Source: Candidatus Zipacnadia bacterium (lineage in GTDB: Bacteria; Armatimonadota; Zipacnadia; Zipacnadales; Zipacnadaceae). Taken from it: DNA of 5,216 nucleotides. Where the stretch lies: the NCBI GenBank assembly GCA_029821255.1, contig JALGTS010000098.1, forward strand, positions 1 through 5,216, in the 5' to 3' direction. The notes under the pieces were generated by a model, which was given only the letters and a program-made list of their open reading frames with translations, searched no databases and was not told the origin of the DNA. A program made the position numbers and the translations under genes. Of the stretch, positions 1-5,216 are shown piece after piece (the stretch's first letter is position 1; every line of letters begins with the position of its first letter).

Positions 1-282
1 GGTATTACAGGGCACGTGATGGGTAACGAAGATGCGATCGCCTACCTGGTAGTCCTCCACACCCTCTCCCACTTGGATAACATCGCCAGCAACCTCGTGG
101 CCCAAGACCAGAGGAGCCTTCTGGATGCGGTACCATTCCATAATGTCGCTGCCACAGATCCCACTGGCCTTGACCTCCAGCAGCAACTCGCCCGGGCCGA
201 TCTCCGGAATCGGCATCTCCTCAACCCGGACATCGCGGTTGTTGTAGTACATCCCCACTTTCATAGAGCTTGGTATAGCCAT
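1..282 (-). CDS. Zinc-dependent medium-chain alcohol/polyol dehydrogenase, N-terminal part (cut by window edge)
   Basis: The N-terminal 94 residues of a zinc-dependent MDR-family dehydrogenase (sorbitol / threonine / alcohol dehydrogenase type), which would oxidise a secondary alcohol or polyol with NAD(P)+ in the cytoplasm. The GroES-like fold opening is visible: PEIGPGELLLEVKASGICGSD at about 26-46, with Cys43 as the expected catalytic-zinc ligand. GHEVAGDVIQVG follows at 61-72, with His62 and Glu63. The fragment ends at HHVPCNT, where Cys92 is placed like the first structural-zinc cysteine. The Rossmann domain and C-terminus lie outside the window. The ATG at 282 is chosen because AGGGG (289-293) lies 6 nt upstream; the in-frame ATG at 264 has no such site. 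The gene starts 16 nt after the aldolase stop, so the two are almost certainly co-transcribed and perhaps translationally coupled. The family is clear; the substrate is not. Confidence 0.9.
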   Translation of the reverse strand, partial: MAIPSSMKVGMYYNNRDVRVEEMPIPEIGPGELLLEVKASGICGSDIMEWYRIQKAPLVLGHEVAGDVIQVGEGVEDYQVGDRIFVTHHVPCNT

Positions 283-288
283 ATTCTG

Positions 289-293
289 CCCCT
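289..293 (-). promoter_or_regulatory. Ribosome binding site of the dehydrogenase gene
   Basis: AGGGG on the minus strand, 6 nt before the ATG at 282 and only 5 nt past the aldolase stop codon. It decides between the ATG at 282 and the in-frame ATG at 264. Its position suggests that ribosomes finishing the aldolase can reinitiate on the dehydrogenase. Confidence 0.5.
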
Positions 294-298
294 GAGAG

Positions 299-1114
299 CT
301 ATTCGGCAAGGCTCTGGTAAAGCTCATAGGCTTCCTGGGGGCTTGCGTTCTCGTGCACAATAGCGCGGACGGCCTGGATCATGGCCACGGGTGCCTCGGA
401 TTGGAAGATATTGCGGCCCATATCCACGCCAGCGGCACCGTCCTGAATGGCGTTGTAGGAGAACTCCAGTGCCTCGGCCTCGGGTACCTTCTTGCCACCG
501 GCGATCACGATAGGAATAGGACAGCCGCCCACCACCTTGTCAAAGTAGCCAGGCACATAGTAGGTCTTAGAGATGTCAGCGCCGTGCTCGGCGGCGATAC
601 GGCTGGCCAAGGCCAGATAGCGGGCAAACTCTTGCTCTTTACCCGGCTGGCGCAACTCATCTAAGCTCGTGCCCACTGCGCTCACGCCCAAGACAACCAA
701 GCCGTACTTGTGGGCCTCGTCGGCCATTGTTGCCAGATTTTGTATGGTCTGGCGCTGATGCTCAGTGCCGACGTATATTGAGACTGATACCCCGACGGCA
801 TTGAGCGCAATAGCCTGCTCAATAGTACAAGTCAGGATTTCATCATCCAGCTCGTCGCGCCGCGCCATACTGTTGCCACCCGAGGCCCGCAAGATAATGG
901 GGGGAGCGGTCTGCGGATCAACACAGTACTGCAGTATCCCCTTGGTGGGGCTAAGCGCATCACAGTAGGGGAGAAGTGGCTCAACGGTCTTAGCTGGATC
1001 CTCCAGTCCGGTAGTCGGCCCCTGGAAATAACCGTGGTCAATGGCCAGCATCACCGTTCGTCCGGTCTCAGGGCGAAAAATCTGCGCCATACGATTCTCA
1101 AGTCCCCATTGCAT
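299..1114 (-). CDS. LsrF-like class I aldolase/thiolase (DeoC/FbaB superfamily)
   Basis: A 271-residue cytoplasmic Schiff-base aldolase of the family that holds E. coli LsrF, the AI-2 pathway thiolase acting on 3-hydroxy-5-phosphonooxypentane-2,4-dione, and archaeal-type class I fructose-bisphosphate aldolases. It resembles LsrF from memory over its whole length: TVMLAIDHGYFQGPTTGLE (about 20-38), ISKTYYV around Lys183 (matching the LsrF catalytic Lys203), PIVIAGGKKVPE (200-211) and GVDMGRNIFQ (229-238, phosphate-binding end of the barrel). E. coli LsrF is longer (about 291 residues), with an extra N-terminal arm. The ATG at 1114 is preferred because GGGAGGG lies 8 nt upstream and the protein then begins MQWGLENR, aligning with a similar LsrF segment. 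A TTG at 1171 would add 19 residues but has a poor ribosome site. The dehydrogenase follows after 16 nt. No lsr transporter, kinase or regulator is visible, so a sugar-phosphate aldolase role is as likely as AI-2 breakdown. Confidence 0.88.
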   Translation of the reverse strand: MQWGLENRMAQIFRPETGRTVMLAIDHGYFQGPTTGLEDPAKTVEPLLPYCDALSPTKGILQYCVDPQTAPPIILRASGGNSMARRDELDDEILTCTIEQAIALNAVGVSVSIYVGTEHQRQTIQNLATMADEAHKYGLVVLGVSAVGTSLDELRQPGKEQEFARYLALASRIAAEHGADISKTYYVPGYFDKVVGGCPIPIVIAGGKKVPEAEALEFSYNAIQDGAAGVDMGRNIFQSEAPVAMIQAVRAIVHENASPQEAYELYQSLAE

Positions 1115-1122
1115 CGCTACAT

Positions 1123-1129
1123 CCCTCCC
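1123..1129 (-). promoter_or_regulatory. Strong ribosome binding site of the aldolase gene
   Basis: GGGAGGG on the minus strand, 8 nt before the ATG at 1114. It is the best Shine-Dalgarno match around this gene and is the reason for choosing the internal ATG over the upstream in-frame TTG at 1171. Confidence 0.7.
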
Positions 1130-1180
1130 AATGATTTTGAGTCGCTCTGCCTGCCTGATAGTCCCAAGCAATATTCTTCT

Positions 1181-1222
1181 ATATTACCTGTATGAATCCT
1201 CTACCCCTTCCACTAAGAGGGG
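1181..1222 (-). promoter_or_regulatory. Possible promoter region of the aldolase-dehydrogenase unit
   Basis: An AT-rich patch in an otherwise GC-rich stretch contains TAATAT (1181-1186 read on the minus strand), a plausible -10 element; transcription would begin about 60 nt before the aldolase ATG. No convincing -35 hexamer lies 16-18 bp upstream. Instead the -35 area is taken up by an imperfect inverted repeat, CCCCT...AGGGG (1204-1222; 5 bp perfect, then a mismatch and two G-U pairs in RNA), which could be a regulator site. It sits in the 155-nt gap after the PAP2 gene. This rests on pattern matching only. Confidence 0.28.
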
Positions 1223-1269
1223 AAATTGTCGGCCAGATCAGACGACAGCCCAGCGCCGCAGGTTCCCTG

Positions 1270-1947
1270 TTAGATTACACCCTTGTCAGAACCAGGGATA
1301 GTGACCTGAAGTACAGCTCCAGATTCTCGCGGTGGCCACCAGCGCAGGACCAGGAAAGCAGCCATATAGCCGATGAATGCCCCGACCATAACATCGGAGA
1401 TAAAGTGCCGGTCAAGCAGAACCCGGCTCAGGGCAATCACGCCAGCACCGGCGTAGGCCAACCACCGCCAGCGTGGAAAATAGGCTCCAACAACAGTCGC
1501 CAGCATAAAGGCAAAAGCAGCGTGGCTGGAGGGGAAAGAGTGGAAGTCAGTACTCGGACCATAAAAAACGGTCAGCTTATCAAAGTCAGCCGGGCGCGGG
1601 CGGCCACTGAGGTGCTTGAGCGCTTGGACGGTTGCAGTCTGAATCATCAGCCCCGCCACAATACTACGCGCAGTCTGTTTCCATCGCTTATAAGCCAGAA
1701 CTATGACCACAAGCGCCAGGATCGTGCCTCCGGTGCGCCCTCCAGCAACAGTGGCAGCTTGCGACAGGGTCACTACTAAGGGCAGATTCTCTATCGGTTC
1801 GTCTATACGCTCAAAGGCTGTATCAACAAAGGCGAGGCATAGCAGTACAACCCACACAAACAGAACCAAGATCAACCAACTACGGTACCGCCACATCCAC
1901 AAACATCCCTCTGCAGCGGGATGATCCGCAGCCTTGTCGTTACGCAC
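1270..1947 (-). CDS. PAP2-family membrane phosphatase
   Basis: A 225-residue integral membrane protein of the PAP2 (type 2 phosphatidic acid phosphatase) superfamily. Members remove phosphate from lipid phosphates or diphosphates, such as undecaprenyl diphosphate or phosphatidate, at the outer face of the membrane. All three signature blocks are present: KHLSGRPRP (Lys111, Arg118-Pro119), FPSSHA (nucleophile-activating His142; the usual PSGH is here PSSH), and SR-x5-H-x3-D (Arg175, His181 as the phosphate-accepting histidine, Asp185). Hydrophobic segments at about 24-41, 73-87, 95-110, 143-156, 161-174 and 186-204 give the usual six helices. The GTG at 1947 is chosen because AGAGGGGAG lies 8 nt upstream. 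An ATG at 1896 with AGAGGGA 9 nt upstream is a real alternative that would remove 17 non-membrane residues. It follows atpC by 148 nt on the same strand and may be a separate unit. The lipid substrate is unknown. Confidence 0.88.
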   Translation of the reverse strand: MRNDKAADHPAAEGCLWMWRYRSWLILVLFVWVVLLCLAFVDTAFERIDEPIENLPLVVTLSQAATVAGGRTGGTILALVVIVLAYKRWKQTARSIVAGLMIQTATVQALKHLSGRPRPADFDKLTVFYGPSTDFHSFPSSHAAFAFMLATVVGAYFPRWRWLAYAGAGVIALSRVLLDRHFISDVMVGAFIGYMAAFLVLRWWPPRESGAVLQVTIPGSDKGVI

Positions 1948-1955
1948 TGCTGTGT

Positions 1956-1964
1956 CTCCCCTCT
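1956..1964 (-). promoter_or_regulatory. Ribosome binding site supporting the PAP2 GTG start
   Basis: AGAGGGGAG on the minus strand, 8 nt before the GTG at 1947. It competes with a similar AGAGGGA (1906-1912) 9 nt before the ATG at 1896, so the start remains uncertain by 17 codons. Confidence 0.4.
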
Positions 1965-2004
1965 GCAAGAACAAAAATGCCGCTACTACCTACATTATTC
2001 TGAC

Positions 2005-2036
2005 TCCACGCCCACCTACAAGGTTCCACACCCGCC
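2005..2036. repeat. Tandem imperfect direct repeat, 12-13 bp units at 20-bp spacing
   Basis: On the plus strand TCCACGCCCACC (2005-2016) and TCCACACCCGCC (2025-2036) differ by two transitions, and both are followed by T. The 20-bp centre-to-centre distance is close to two helical turns, so two protein molecules could bind on one DNA face. It lies between atpC and the PAP2 gene, 58 bp upstream of the PAP2 start, where an activator or repressor site would fit. No regulator can be named, and chance similarity in a GC-rich spacer is possible. Confidence 0.45.
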
Positions 2037-2054
2037 TCGGATCTTAACCAAGGC
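2034..2054 (-). terminator. Possible hairpin after the atp operon
   Basis: In minus-strand RNA, GCCUUGG and CCGAGGC pair over 7 positions (one G-U) around a 7-nt UUAAGAU loop, and up to three more G-U pairs could extend the stem. It begins 41 nt after the atpC stop codon, a sensible place for the end of the operon. There is no U-run after the stem, so it would not be a standard intrinsic terminator; it could be a 3'-end stabilising hairpin or chance. Confidence 0.3.
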
Positions 2055-2095
2055 AAAGGGGCAGGGTCAGCGCTAAGTAGAGGCAAACAATCCAA

Positions 2096-2518
2096 CTACT
2101 GTCTATGACGGGCAACGCGCAGGCGATTCAGCGCTCGTGCCAGGGCCACTTCGGCGCGCGTAATGTCCACTTGCTCTTCCGGACCGGCTCCGAATAGTCG
2201 CGCCCGGGCCCGCTCAGCCGCCTCTTCGGCCCGAGCTATGTCAATATCCAGCGCTCTTTCACCAACGTCGGCCAATACGACAAAGACATTGTCCCGCACC
2301 TCAGCAACCCCGCCAGCAATGGCGAAGTAATGGGCTTGGTTGTCGGCAGTAGTGACTTTAAGTTCGCCTATGCCCAGCGCCGTTATAAACGGGGCATGGT
2401 TAGCCTTCACCCCAAAGTATCCCGCTTGCCCCGGGGCAACCGCACTTACGACCTCACCCGCAAACAGCTCCCCGTTGCGGGTGACGACTTTAGTGGTGAA
2501 GGTTGATGCAGGTGCCAT
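2096..2518 (-). CDS. atpC: F1Fo ATP synthase epsilon subunit
   Basis: The 140-residue epsilon subunit of the F1 central stalk, which couples gamma to the c-ring and can inhibit ATP hydrolysis. The N-terminal beta-sandwich is clear: the G-x-FGVKANHAPFITALGIGELKV block at about 33-55 and AIAGGVAEV at 66-74. The C-terminal two-helix arm is complete, from about 87 to 140. Its first helix starts IDIARAEEA (92-100), matching the I(L)DxxRA motif linked to ATP binding in Bacillus-type epsilon; the second starts with the similar VDITRAEVA (117-125). The length is normal for the family. The ATG at 2518 has AGGT-type ribosome-site bases about 7 nt upstream. It starts 36 nt after atpD and is the last gene of the atp operon. 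Confidence 0.97.
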   Translation of the reverse strand: MAPASTFTTKVVTRNGELFAGEVVSAVAPGQAGYFGVKANHAPFITALGIGELKVTTADNQAHYFAIAGGVAEVRDNVFVVLADVGERALDIDIARAEEAAERARARLFGAGPEEQVDITRAEVALARALNRLRVARHRQ

Positions 2519-2554
2519 ACATTTAACCTACCTGCGTTAAGAGTACAAGCCGAA

Positions 2555-3943
2555 CTACAGCCGGTTCGCTTTCTCCTTGGCGTCGTCAATCGTCGCAACC
2601 ATGCGGAAGGCATCCTCGGGCAGATCATCATAATGTCCGGCGAGGATCTCCGCAAAGCTGTCAACCGTTTGTTCAACCGGCACGTAGACGCCGGGGATAT
2701 TGGTAAAAACCTCCGCCACAAACATCGGCTGGGTCAGGAACTGCTGAACCCGCCGGGCTCGCCCGACCGCCTGGCGGTCCTCCTCAGAAAGCTCTTCTAA
2801 TCCAAGAATAGCGATGATATCGCGCAGGTCCTTATAGCGCTGGAGCAGTTGCTGAACGTCGCGAGCTACCTGATAGTGGCGCTCGCCGACGGTACGGGGG
2901 TCCAGTAGCCGCGAGGTGGAGTTCAGCGGGTCAACTGCGGGGTAGATAGCCTGCTCAAAAAGTTCCCGTGACAGGGTTACACTCGCGTCCAGATGGGCAA
3001 AGGTAGTTGCCGGAGCTGGGTCAGTATAGTCGTCAGCGGGCACATAGACAGCTTGCACCGAGGTGATTGATCCATCGTGGGTGGAAGTAATGCGCTCTTG
3101 CAACGCACCCATCTCGGTGGCCAGTGTGGGCTGATAACCGACCGCAGAAGGCATCCGCCCCAACAGCGCCGAGACCTCCTGCCCCGCTTGGACAAAGCGG
3201 AAAATATTGTCAATGAACAGCAGCACATCCTGCCCCCGCCGGTCACGGAACCACTCCGCCATTGTCAGTGCACTAAGCCCCACCCGCAAGCGGGCGCCCG
3301 GCGGCTCGTTCATCTGACCGAAGACCAGACAGGTCTGCTCAATGACCCCTGACTCCTGCATCTCCAGCCAGAGGTCGTTACCCTCGCGGGTGCGCTCACC
3401 AACCCCACCGAAGACCGAGACGCCGCGGTGTTCAGAACCAACATTGCGGATAAGCTCCATTATCAGCACGGTCTTGCCGACACCAGCTCCGCCGAACAGA
3501 CCGATCTTCCCACCACGCGGGAAGGGCGCCAGCAAGTCAATAGGCTTAATACCGGTTTCAAATTGCTCTTCGGCGACACTCTGCTCCTCAAAATCAGGCG
3601 GATCACGATGAATGGGCCAGCGTTCACCATCCACCGGAGGCTTCCCGTCAATGGGATTGCCCAGGACGTCAAACATCCGCCCTAAAACTTCCTCACCCAC
3701 GGGTACAGTAATAGGACCACCGGTATCCTCCACATCCATCCCTCGCACCAACCCATCGGTGCTGTCCATCGCCACGCAGCGGACGATGTCATCGCCGAGA
3801 TGCTGGGCGACTTCAATGACCAGATTGACATCCCTCCTGCCATCAACCACGCGCAAGGCGGTCAGCAGGTCGGGTAATTCATCACGCGGGAAGCGGACAT
3901 CCACAACTGGTCCGCGGATTTCTATAACCTTTCCGTTTGCCAT
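2555..3943 (-). CDS. atpD: F1Fo ATP synthase catalytic beta subunit
   Basis: The full-length 462-residue catalytic subunit of F1, which makes ATP from ADP and phosphate at the three alpha-beta interfaces. The N-terminal barrel (about 1-75) contains GPVVDVRFP. The nucleotide domain carries the Walker A loop GGAGVGKT at 151-158 (Lys157, Thr158), GVGERTREGND with catalytic Glu183 and Arg186, Walker B LLFIDN with Asp245, and AIYPAVDPL with Tyr334 at the adenine pocket. The C-terminal domain holds the gamma-contacting loop as EELSEED (383-389) in place of the usual DELSEED. No catalytic residue is missing. The ATG at 3943 is well placed by homology, and a TGA just upstream excludes a longer form, but the nearest ribosome site, AAGGA, is 13 nt away, longer than usual. 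It lies 45 nt after atpG and 36 nt before atpC. Confidence 0.98.
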   Translation of the reverse strand: MANGKVIEIRGPVVDVRFPRDELPDLLTALRVVDGRRDVNLVIEVAQHLGDDIVRCVAMDSTDGLVRGMDVEDTGGPITVPVGEEVLGRMFDVLGNPIDGKPPVDGERWPIHRDPPDFEEQSVAEEQFETGIKPIDLLAPFPRGGKIGLFGGAGVGKTVLIMELIRNVGSEHRGVSVFGGVGERTREGNDLWLEMQESGVIEQTCLVFGQMNEPPGARLRVGLSALTMAEWFRDRRGQDVLLFIDNIFRFVQAGQEVSALLGRMPSAVGYQPTLATEMGALQERITSTHDGSITSVQAVYVPADDYTDPAPATTFAHLDASVTLSRELFEQAIYPAVDPLNSTSRLLDPRTVGERHYQVARDVQQLLQRYKDLRDIIAILGLEELSEEDRQAVGRARRVQQFLTQPMFVAEVFTNIPGVYVPVEQTVDSFAEILAGHYDDLPEDAFRMVATIDDAKEKANRL

Positions 3944-3988
3944 CCGAAGTAATCATTCCTTAGGCAGATATATACAACTACAGGCTGG

Positions 3989-4861
3989 TTAGGACTGCAG
4001 AGCCCGCGCACCAGTCACCACATCCAGAAGCTCAGCGGTAATCTCTTCCTGACGGGCGCGATTGATGCTCCGCGTAAGCTCGGTAATCATCTCATCAGCG
4101 TTGTCGGTGGCCGCGCTCATCGCGGTCATACGCGCTGCTTGTCCTGCCGCTTGGGTAGTGAGCAAGATCTGGGCAATCTCCACCTCCAGGGCCCGAGGCA
4201 GTAGCTCCGCCAGCAGCTGGGCAGCCGGCGGCTCAAAGATATATTCTACCGGCCTGAGGGCGAAGTCACTAACAGTTTCTGCAAAGGCCTGCGGCGAGAA
4301 CGGCAAAAGCTGCTCGCTGACCGCTGGGTGGCGGACCAACGAGTCAAAGCGGGCATAGACCGCCTGTACCAAGTCCACATAACCGCTTTCATACCACGAG
4401 CGCACCTGGCCGATTATCTGTTCGATTTCCGGATCGTCAGCATGCTCCACTGCCGCATGACTACTGACCACATTAAATCCGTGGCGGTCAGCATAGCGGC
4501 GCATACGCCTGCCCACTGTGATAACTTCAACTGGTGCCGCCTGTGCAGCCACAAAGGCTACTGCCAGCTCGTCTATCTGGCGATTAAACGCACCACACAG
4601 GCCGCGGTCGCCCCCGACAATCAATAAGCCGACTCGTTTGACCTCACGTGCTTGCAGATAGGGATGATCCACCCCCATACTGGCGCGGGCTACATCGGCC
4701 AGCAGGCAGCGCAGCTCCTCCTGGTAGCGTCGGCTGTTCTCAACTGTGCGCTGAATACGCCTCAGCTTAGCCGTAGCCACCATCTTCATCGCCCGGGTGA
4801 TCTGGCGAATATGCTGGACCCCTTTGATCTTTCGCCGCAGCTCACGAAGATTGCGTGCCAT
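3989..4861 (-). CDS. atpG: F1Fo ATP synthase gamma subunit
   Basis: The 290-residue rotor shaft that turns inside the alpha3beta3 head. The N-terminal coiled-coil helix opens with LRELRRKIKGVQHIRQITRA and continues MKMVATAKLRR (about 5-35). The Rossmann-like middle begins at GGDRGLCGAFN (83-93). The C-terminal helix carries ARMTAMSAATDNADEMI and the family signature ITAELLDVVTGARA (274-287), which fits the published gamma pattern by inspection. The length is that of ordinary bacterial gamma; the insertion of some 30 residues that regulates chloroplast and cyanobacterial gamma appears absent. The ATG at 4861 has AGGTGG 4 nt upstream. It lies 30 nt after atpA and 45 nt before atpD, in the usual operon order. 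Confidence 0.97.
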   Translation of the reverse strand: MARNLRELRRKIKGVQHIRQITRAMKMVATAKLRRIQRTVENSRRYQEELRCLLADVARASMGVDHPYLQAREVKRVGLLIVGGDRGLCGAFNRQIDELAVAFVAAQAAPVEVITVGRRMRRYADRHGFNVVSSHAAVEHADDPEIEQIIGQVRSWYESGYVDLVQAVYARFDSLVRHPAVSEQLLPFSPQAFAETVSDFALRPVEYIFEPPAAQLLAELLPRALEVEIAQILLTTQAAGQAARMTAMSAATDNADEMITELTRSINRARQEEITAELLDVVTGARALQS

Positions 4862-4891
4862 TGTTCCACCTATCCAGCCGATAAAGCGGCC

Positions 4892-5216
4892 TTATTCATC
4901 CTTTCCGAGGCGAGAGTTTTCTGCCTTAAACTTTTCAATAGTCTCCCGTAGCATCACACGAGTGGCTTCCTCCAGCTCTTGTTTCTGCTGCAGCTCTGCG
5001 ACGAGCTGGGGGTATTGCTCGTGAATGAACTCAAGCAGCTCACTCTCCAGTTGGCCAACAGCGTCTGTCGGGACCCCGTCCCAATGACCGTCAGTGCCAG
5101 CAAAGATGGCGATAACTTGATCTTCAACGGCCATAGGAACGTACTGGGGCTGCTTGAGCACCTCAACCATACGCTGGCCACGCCGCAGAATTTGCTGAGT
5201 ATGGGCATCAAGCTCT
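4892..5216 (-). CDS. atpA: F1Fo ATP synthase alpha subunit, C-terminal part (cut by window edge)
   Basis: The last 107 residues of the alpha subunit, the non-catalytic nucleotide-binding partner of beta. The frame is open through the right edge, so the ATG at 5170 is internal and not a start. The visible part is the C-terminal helical domain: ELDAHTQQILRRGQR, then VEVLKQPQYVPMAVEDQVIA, a segment highly typical of alpha, then IFAGTDGHWDGVPTD and a helical tail ending in KDE before TAA. The P-loop and the N-terminal domains lie outside the window. atpG follows after 30 nt on the same strand. Confidence 0.96.
   Translation of the reverse strand, partial: ELDAHTQQILRRGQRMVEVLKQPQYVPMAVEDQVIAIFAGTDGHWDGVPTDAVGQLESELLEFIHEQYPQLVAELQQKQELEEATRVMLRETIEKFKAENSRLGKDE

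Noticed and set aside
16..363. A 115-codon plus-strand open frame at the left edge
   Set aside because: It lies opposite the dehydrogenase start and the aldolase end, both well supported on the minus strand, and has no family motif.
1115..1171. Longer aldolase form starting at a TTG at 1171
   Set aside because: The TTG has no good ribosome site, while GGGAGGG precedes the ATG at 1114. The likely -10 at 1181-1186 would also place transcription start almost at the TTG.
1229..1249. TGTCG...CGACA inverted repeat followed by ATTT on the minus strand, as a PAP2 terminator
   Set aside because: The stem is only 5 bp with an 11-nt loop and the T-run is three bases, too weak to call.
1192..1779. A 195-codon plus-strand open frame overlapping the PAP2 gene
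   Set aside because: It is antisense to a gene with three intact PAP2 signatures. Its translation is low in hydrophobic structure, is rich in Ser/Gln/Arg and shows no recognisable motif, as expected for a shadow frame.
3957..3988. TATATAT-containing stretch between atpG and atpD as an internal promoter
   Set aside because: There is no -35-like hexamer at a suitable distance and the genes are in a standard tight operon; an AT-rich intergenic spacer explains it.
4892..5170. A 92-codon gene starting with the ATG at 5170
   Set aside because: The frame is open upstream to the window edge and the upstream residues continue the alpha-subunit C-terminal domain, so this ATG is an internal methionine of atpA.
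1..5216. CRISPR arrays, tRNA/rRNA genes, insertion sequences, phage or defence genes
   Set aside because: No repeat-spacer pattern, cloverleaf, transposase motif or terminal inverted repeats were seen; the window is filled with recognisable metabolic genes and short spacers of at most 155 nt.

Overview
All recognisable genes lie on the minus strand, so the window reads from right to left. It holds the 3' part of a bacterial F1Fo ATP synthase operon, followed by a membrane phosphatase gene and a two-gene catabolic unit. Base composition looks moderately GC-rich by eye, with no large shift between genes. The organism is a bacterium. The beta subunit has wording shared with cyanobacteria/chloroplasts and some other deep lineages (VFGGVGERTREGND, FVQAGQEVSALLGR). 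The gamma subunit, however, is 290 residues and seems to lack the regulatory insertion of cyanobacterial/chloroplast gamma. A Chloroflexota-like or related environmental bacterium would fit, but this is an impression of similarity, not a demonstrated placement.

Layout in transcription order: atpA (alpha, C-terminal 107 residues only, cut by the right edge), atpG (gamma), atpD (beta) and atpC (epsilon), with gaps of 30, 45 and 36 nt. This is the canonical ...A-G-D-C order and looks like one transcript. A 148-nt gap with a possible hairpin and a 20-bp-period tandem direct repeat separates it from a six-helix PAP2-family phosphatase. A second gap of 155 nt, with an AT-rich promoter-like patch, precedes an LsrF-like class I aldolase/thiolase. 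Its stop codon is 16 nt from the start of a zinc-dependent medium-chain alcohol/polyol dehydrogenase, which is cut by the left edge after 94 residues.

The four atp genes encode the rotary catalytic head (alpha/beta), the shaft (gamma) and the regulatory subunit (epsilon) of the ATP synthase. Epsilon keeps an I(L)DxxRA motif of the type linked to ATP sensing. The aldolase and dehydrogenase are very probably co-translated and suggest oxidation of a sugar or polyol and cleavage of its phosphorylated product, but the substrate cannot be read from this window. The PAP2 protein probably dephosphorylates a lipid phosphate or diphosphate at the membrane, and nothing ties it functionally to either neighbour. 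I see no RNA genes, mobile elements, CRISPR arrays or clearly foreign DNA. The window is mostly ordinary housekeeping sequence, and its most interesting parts are the LsrF-like/dehydrogenase pair and the repeat between atpC and the PAP2 gene.
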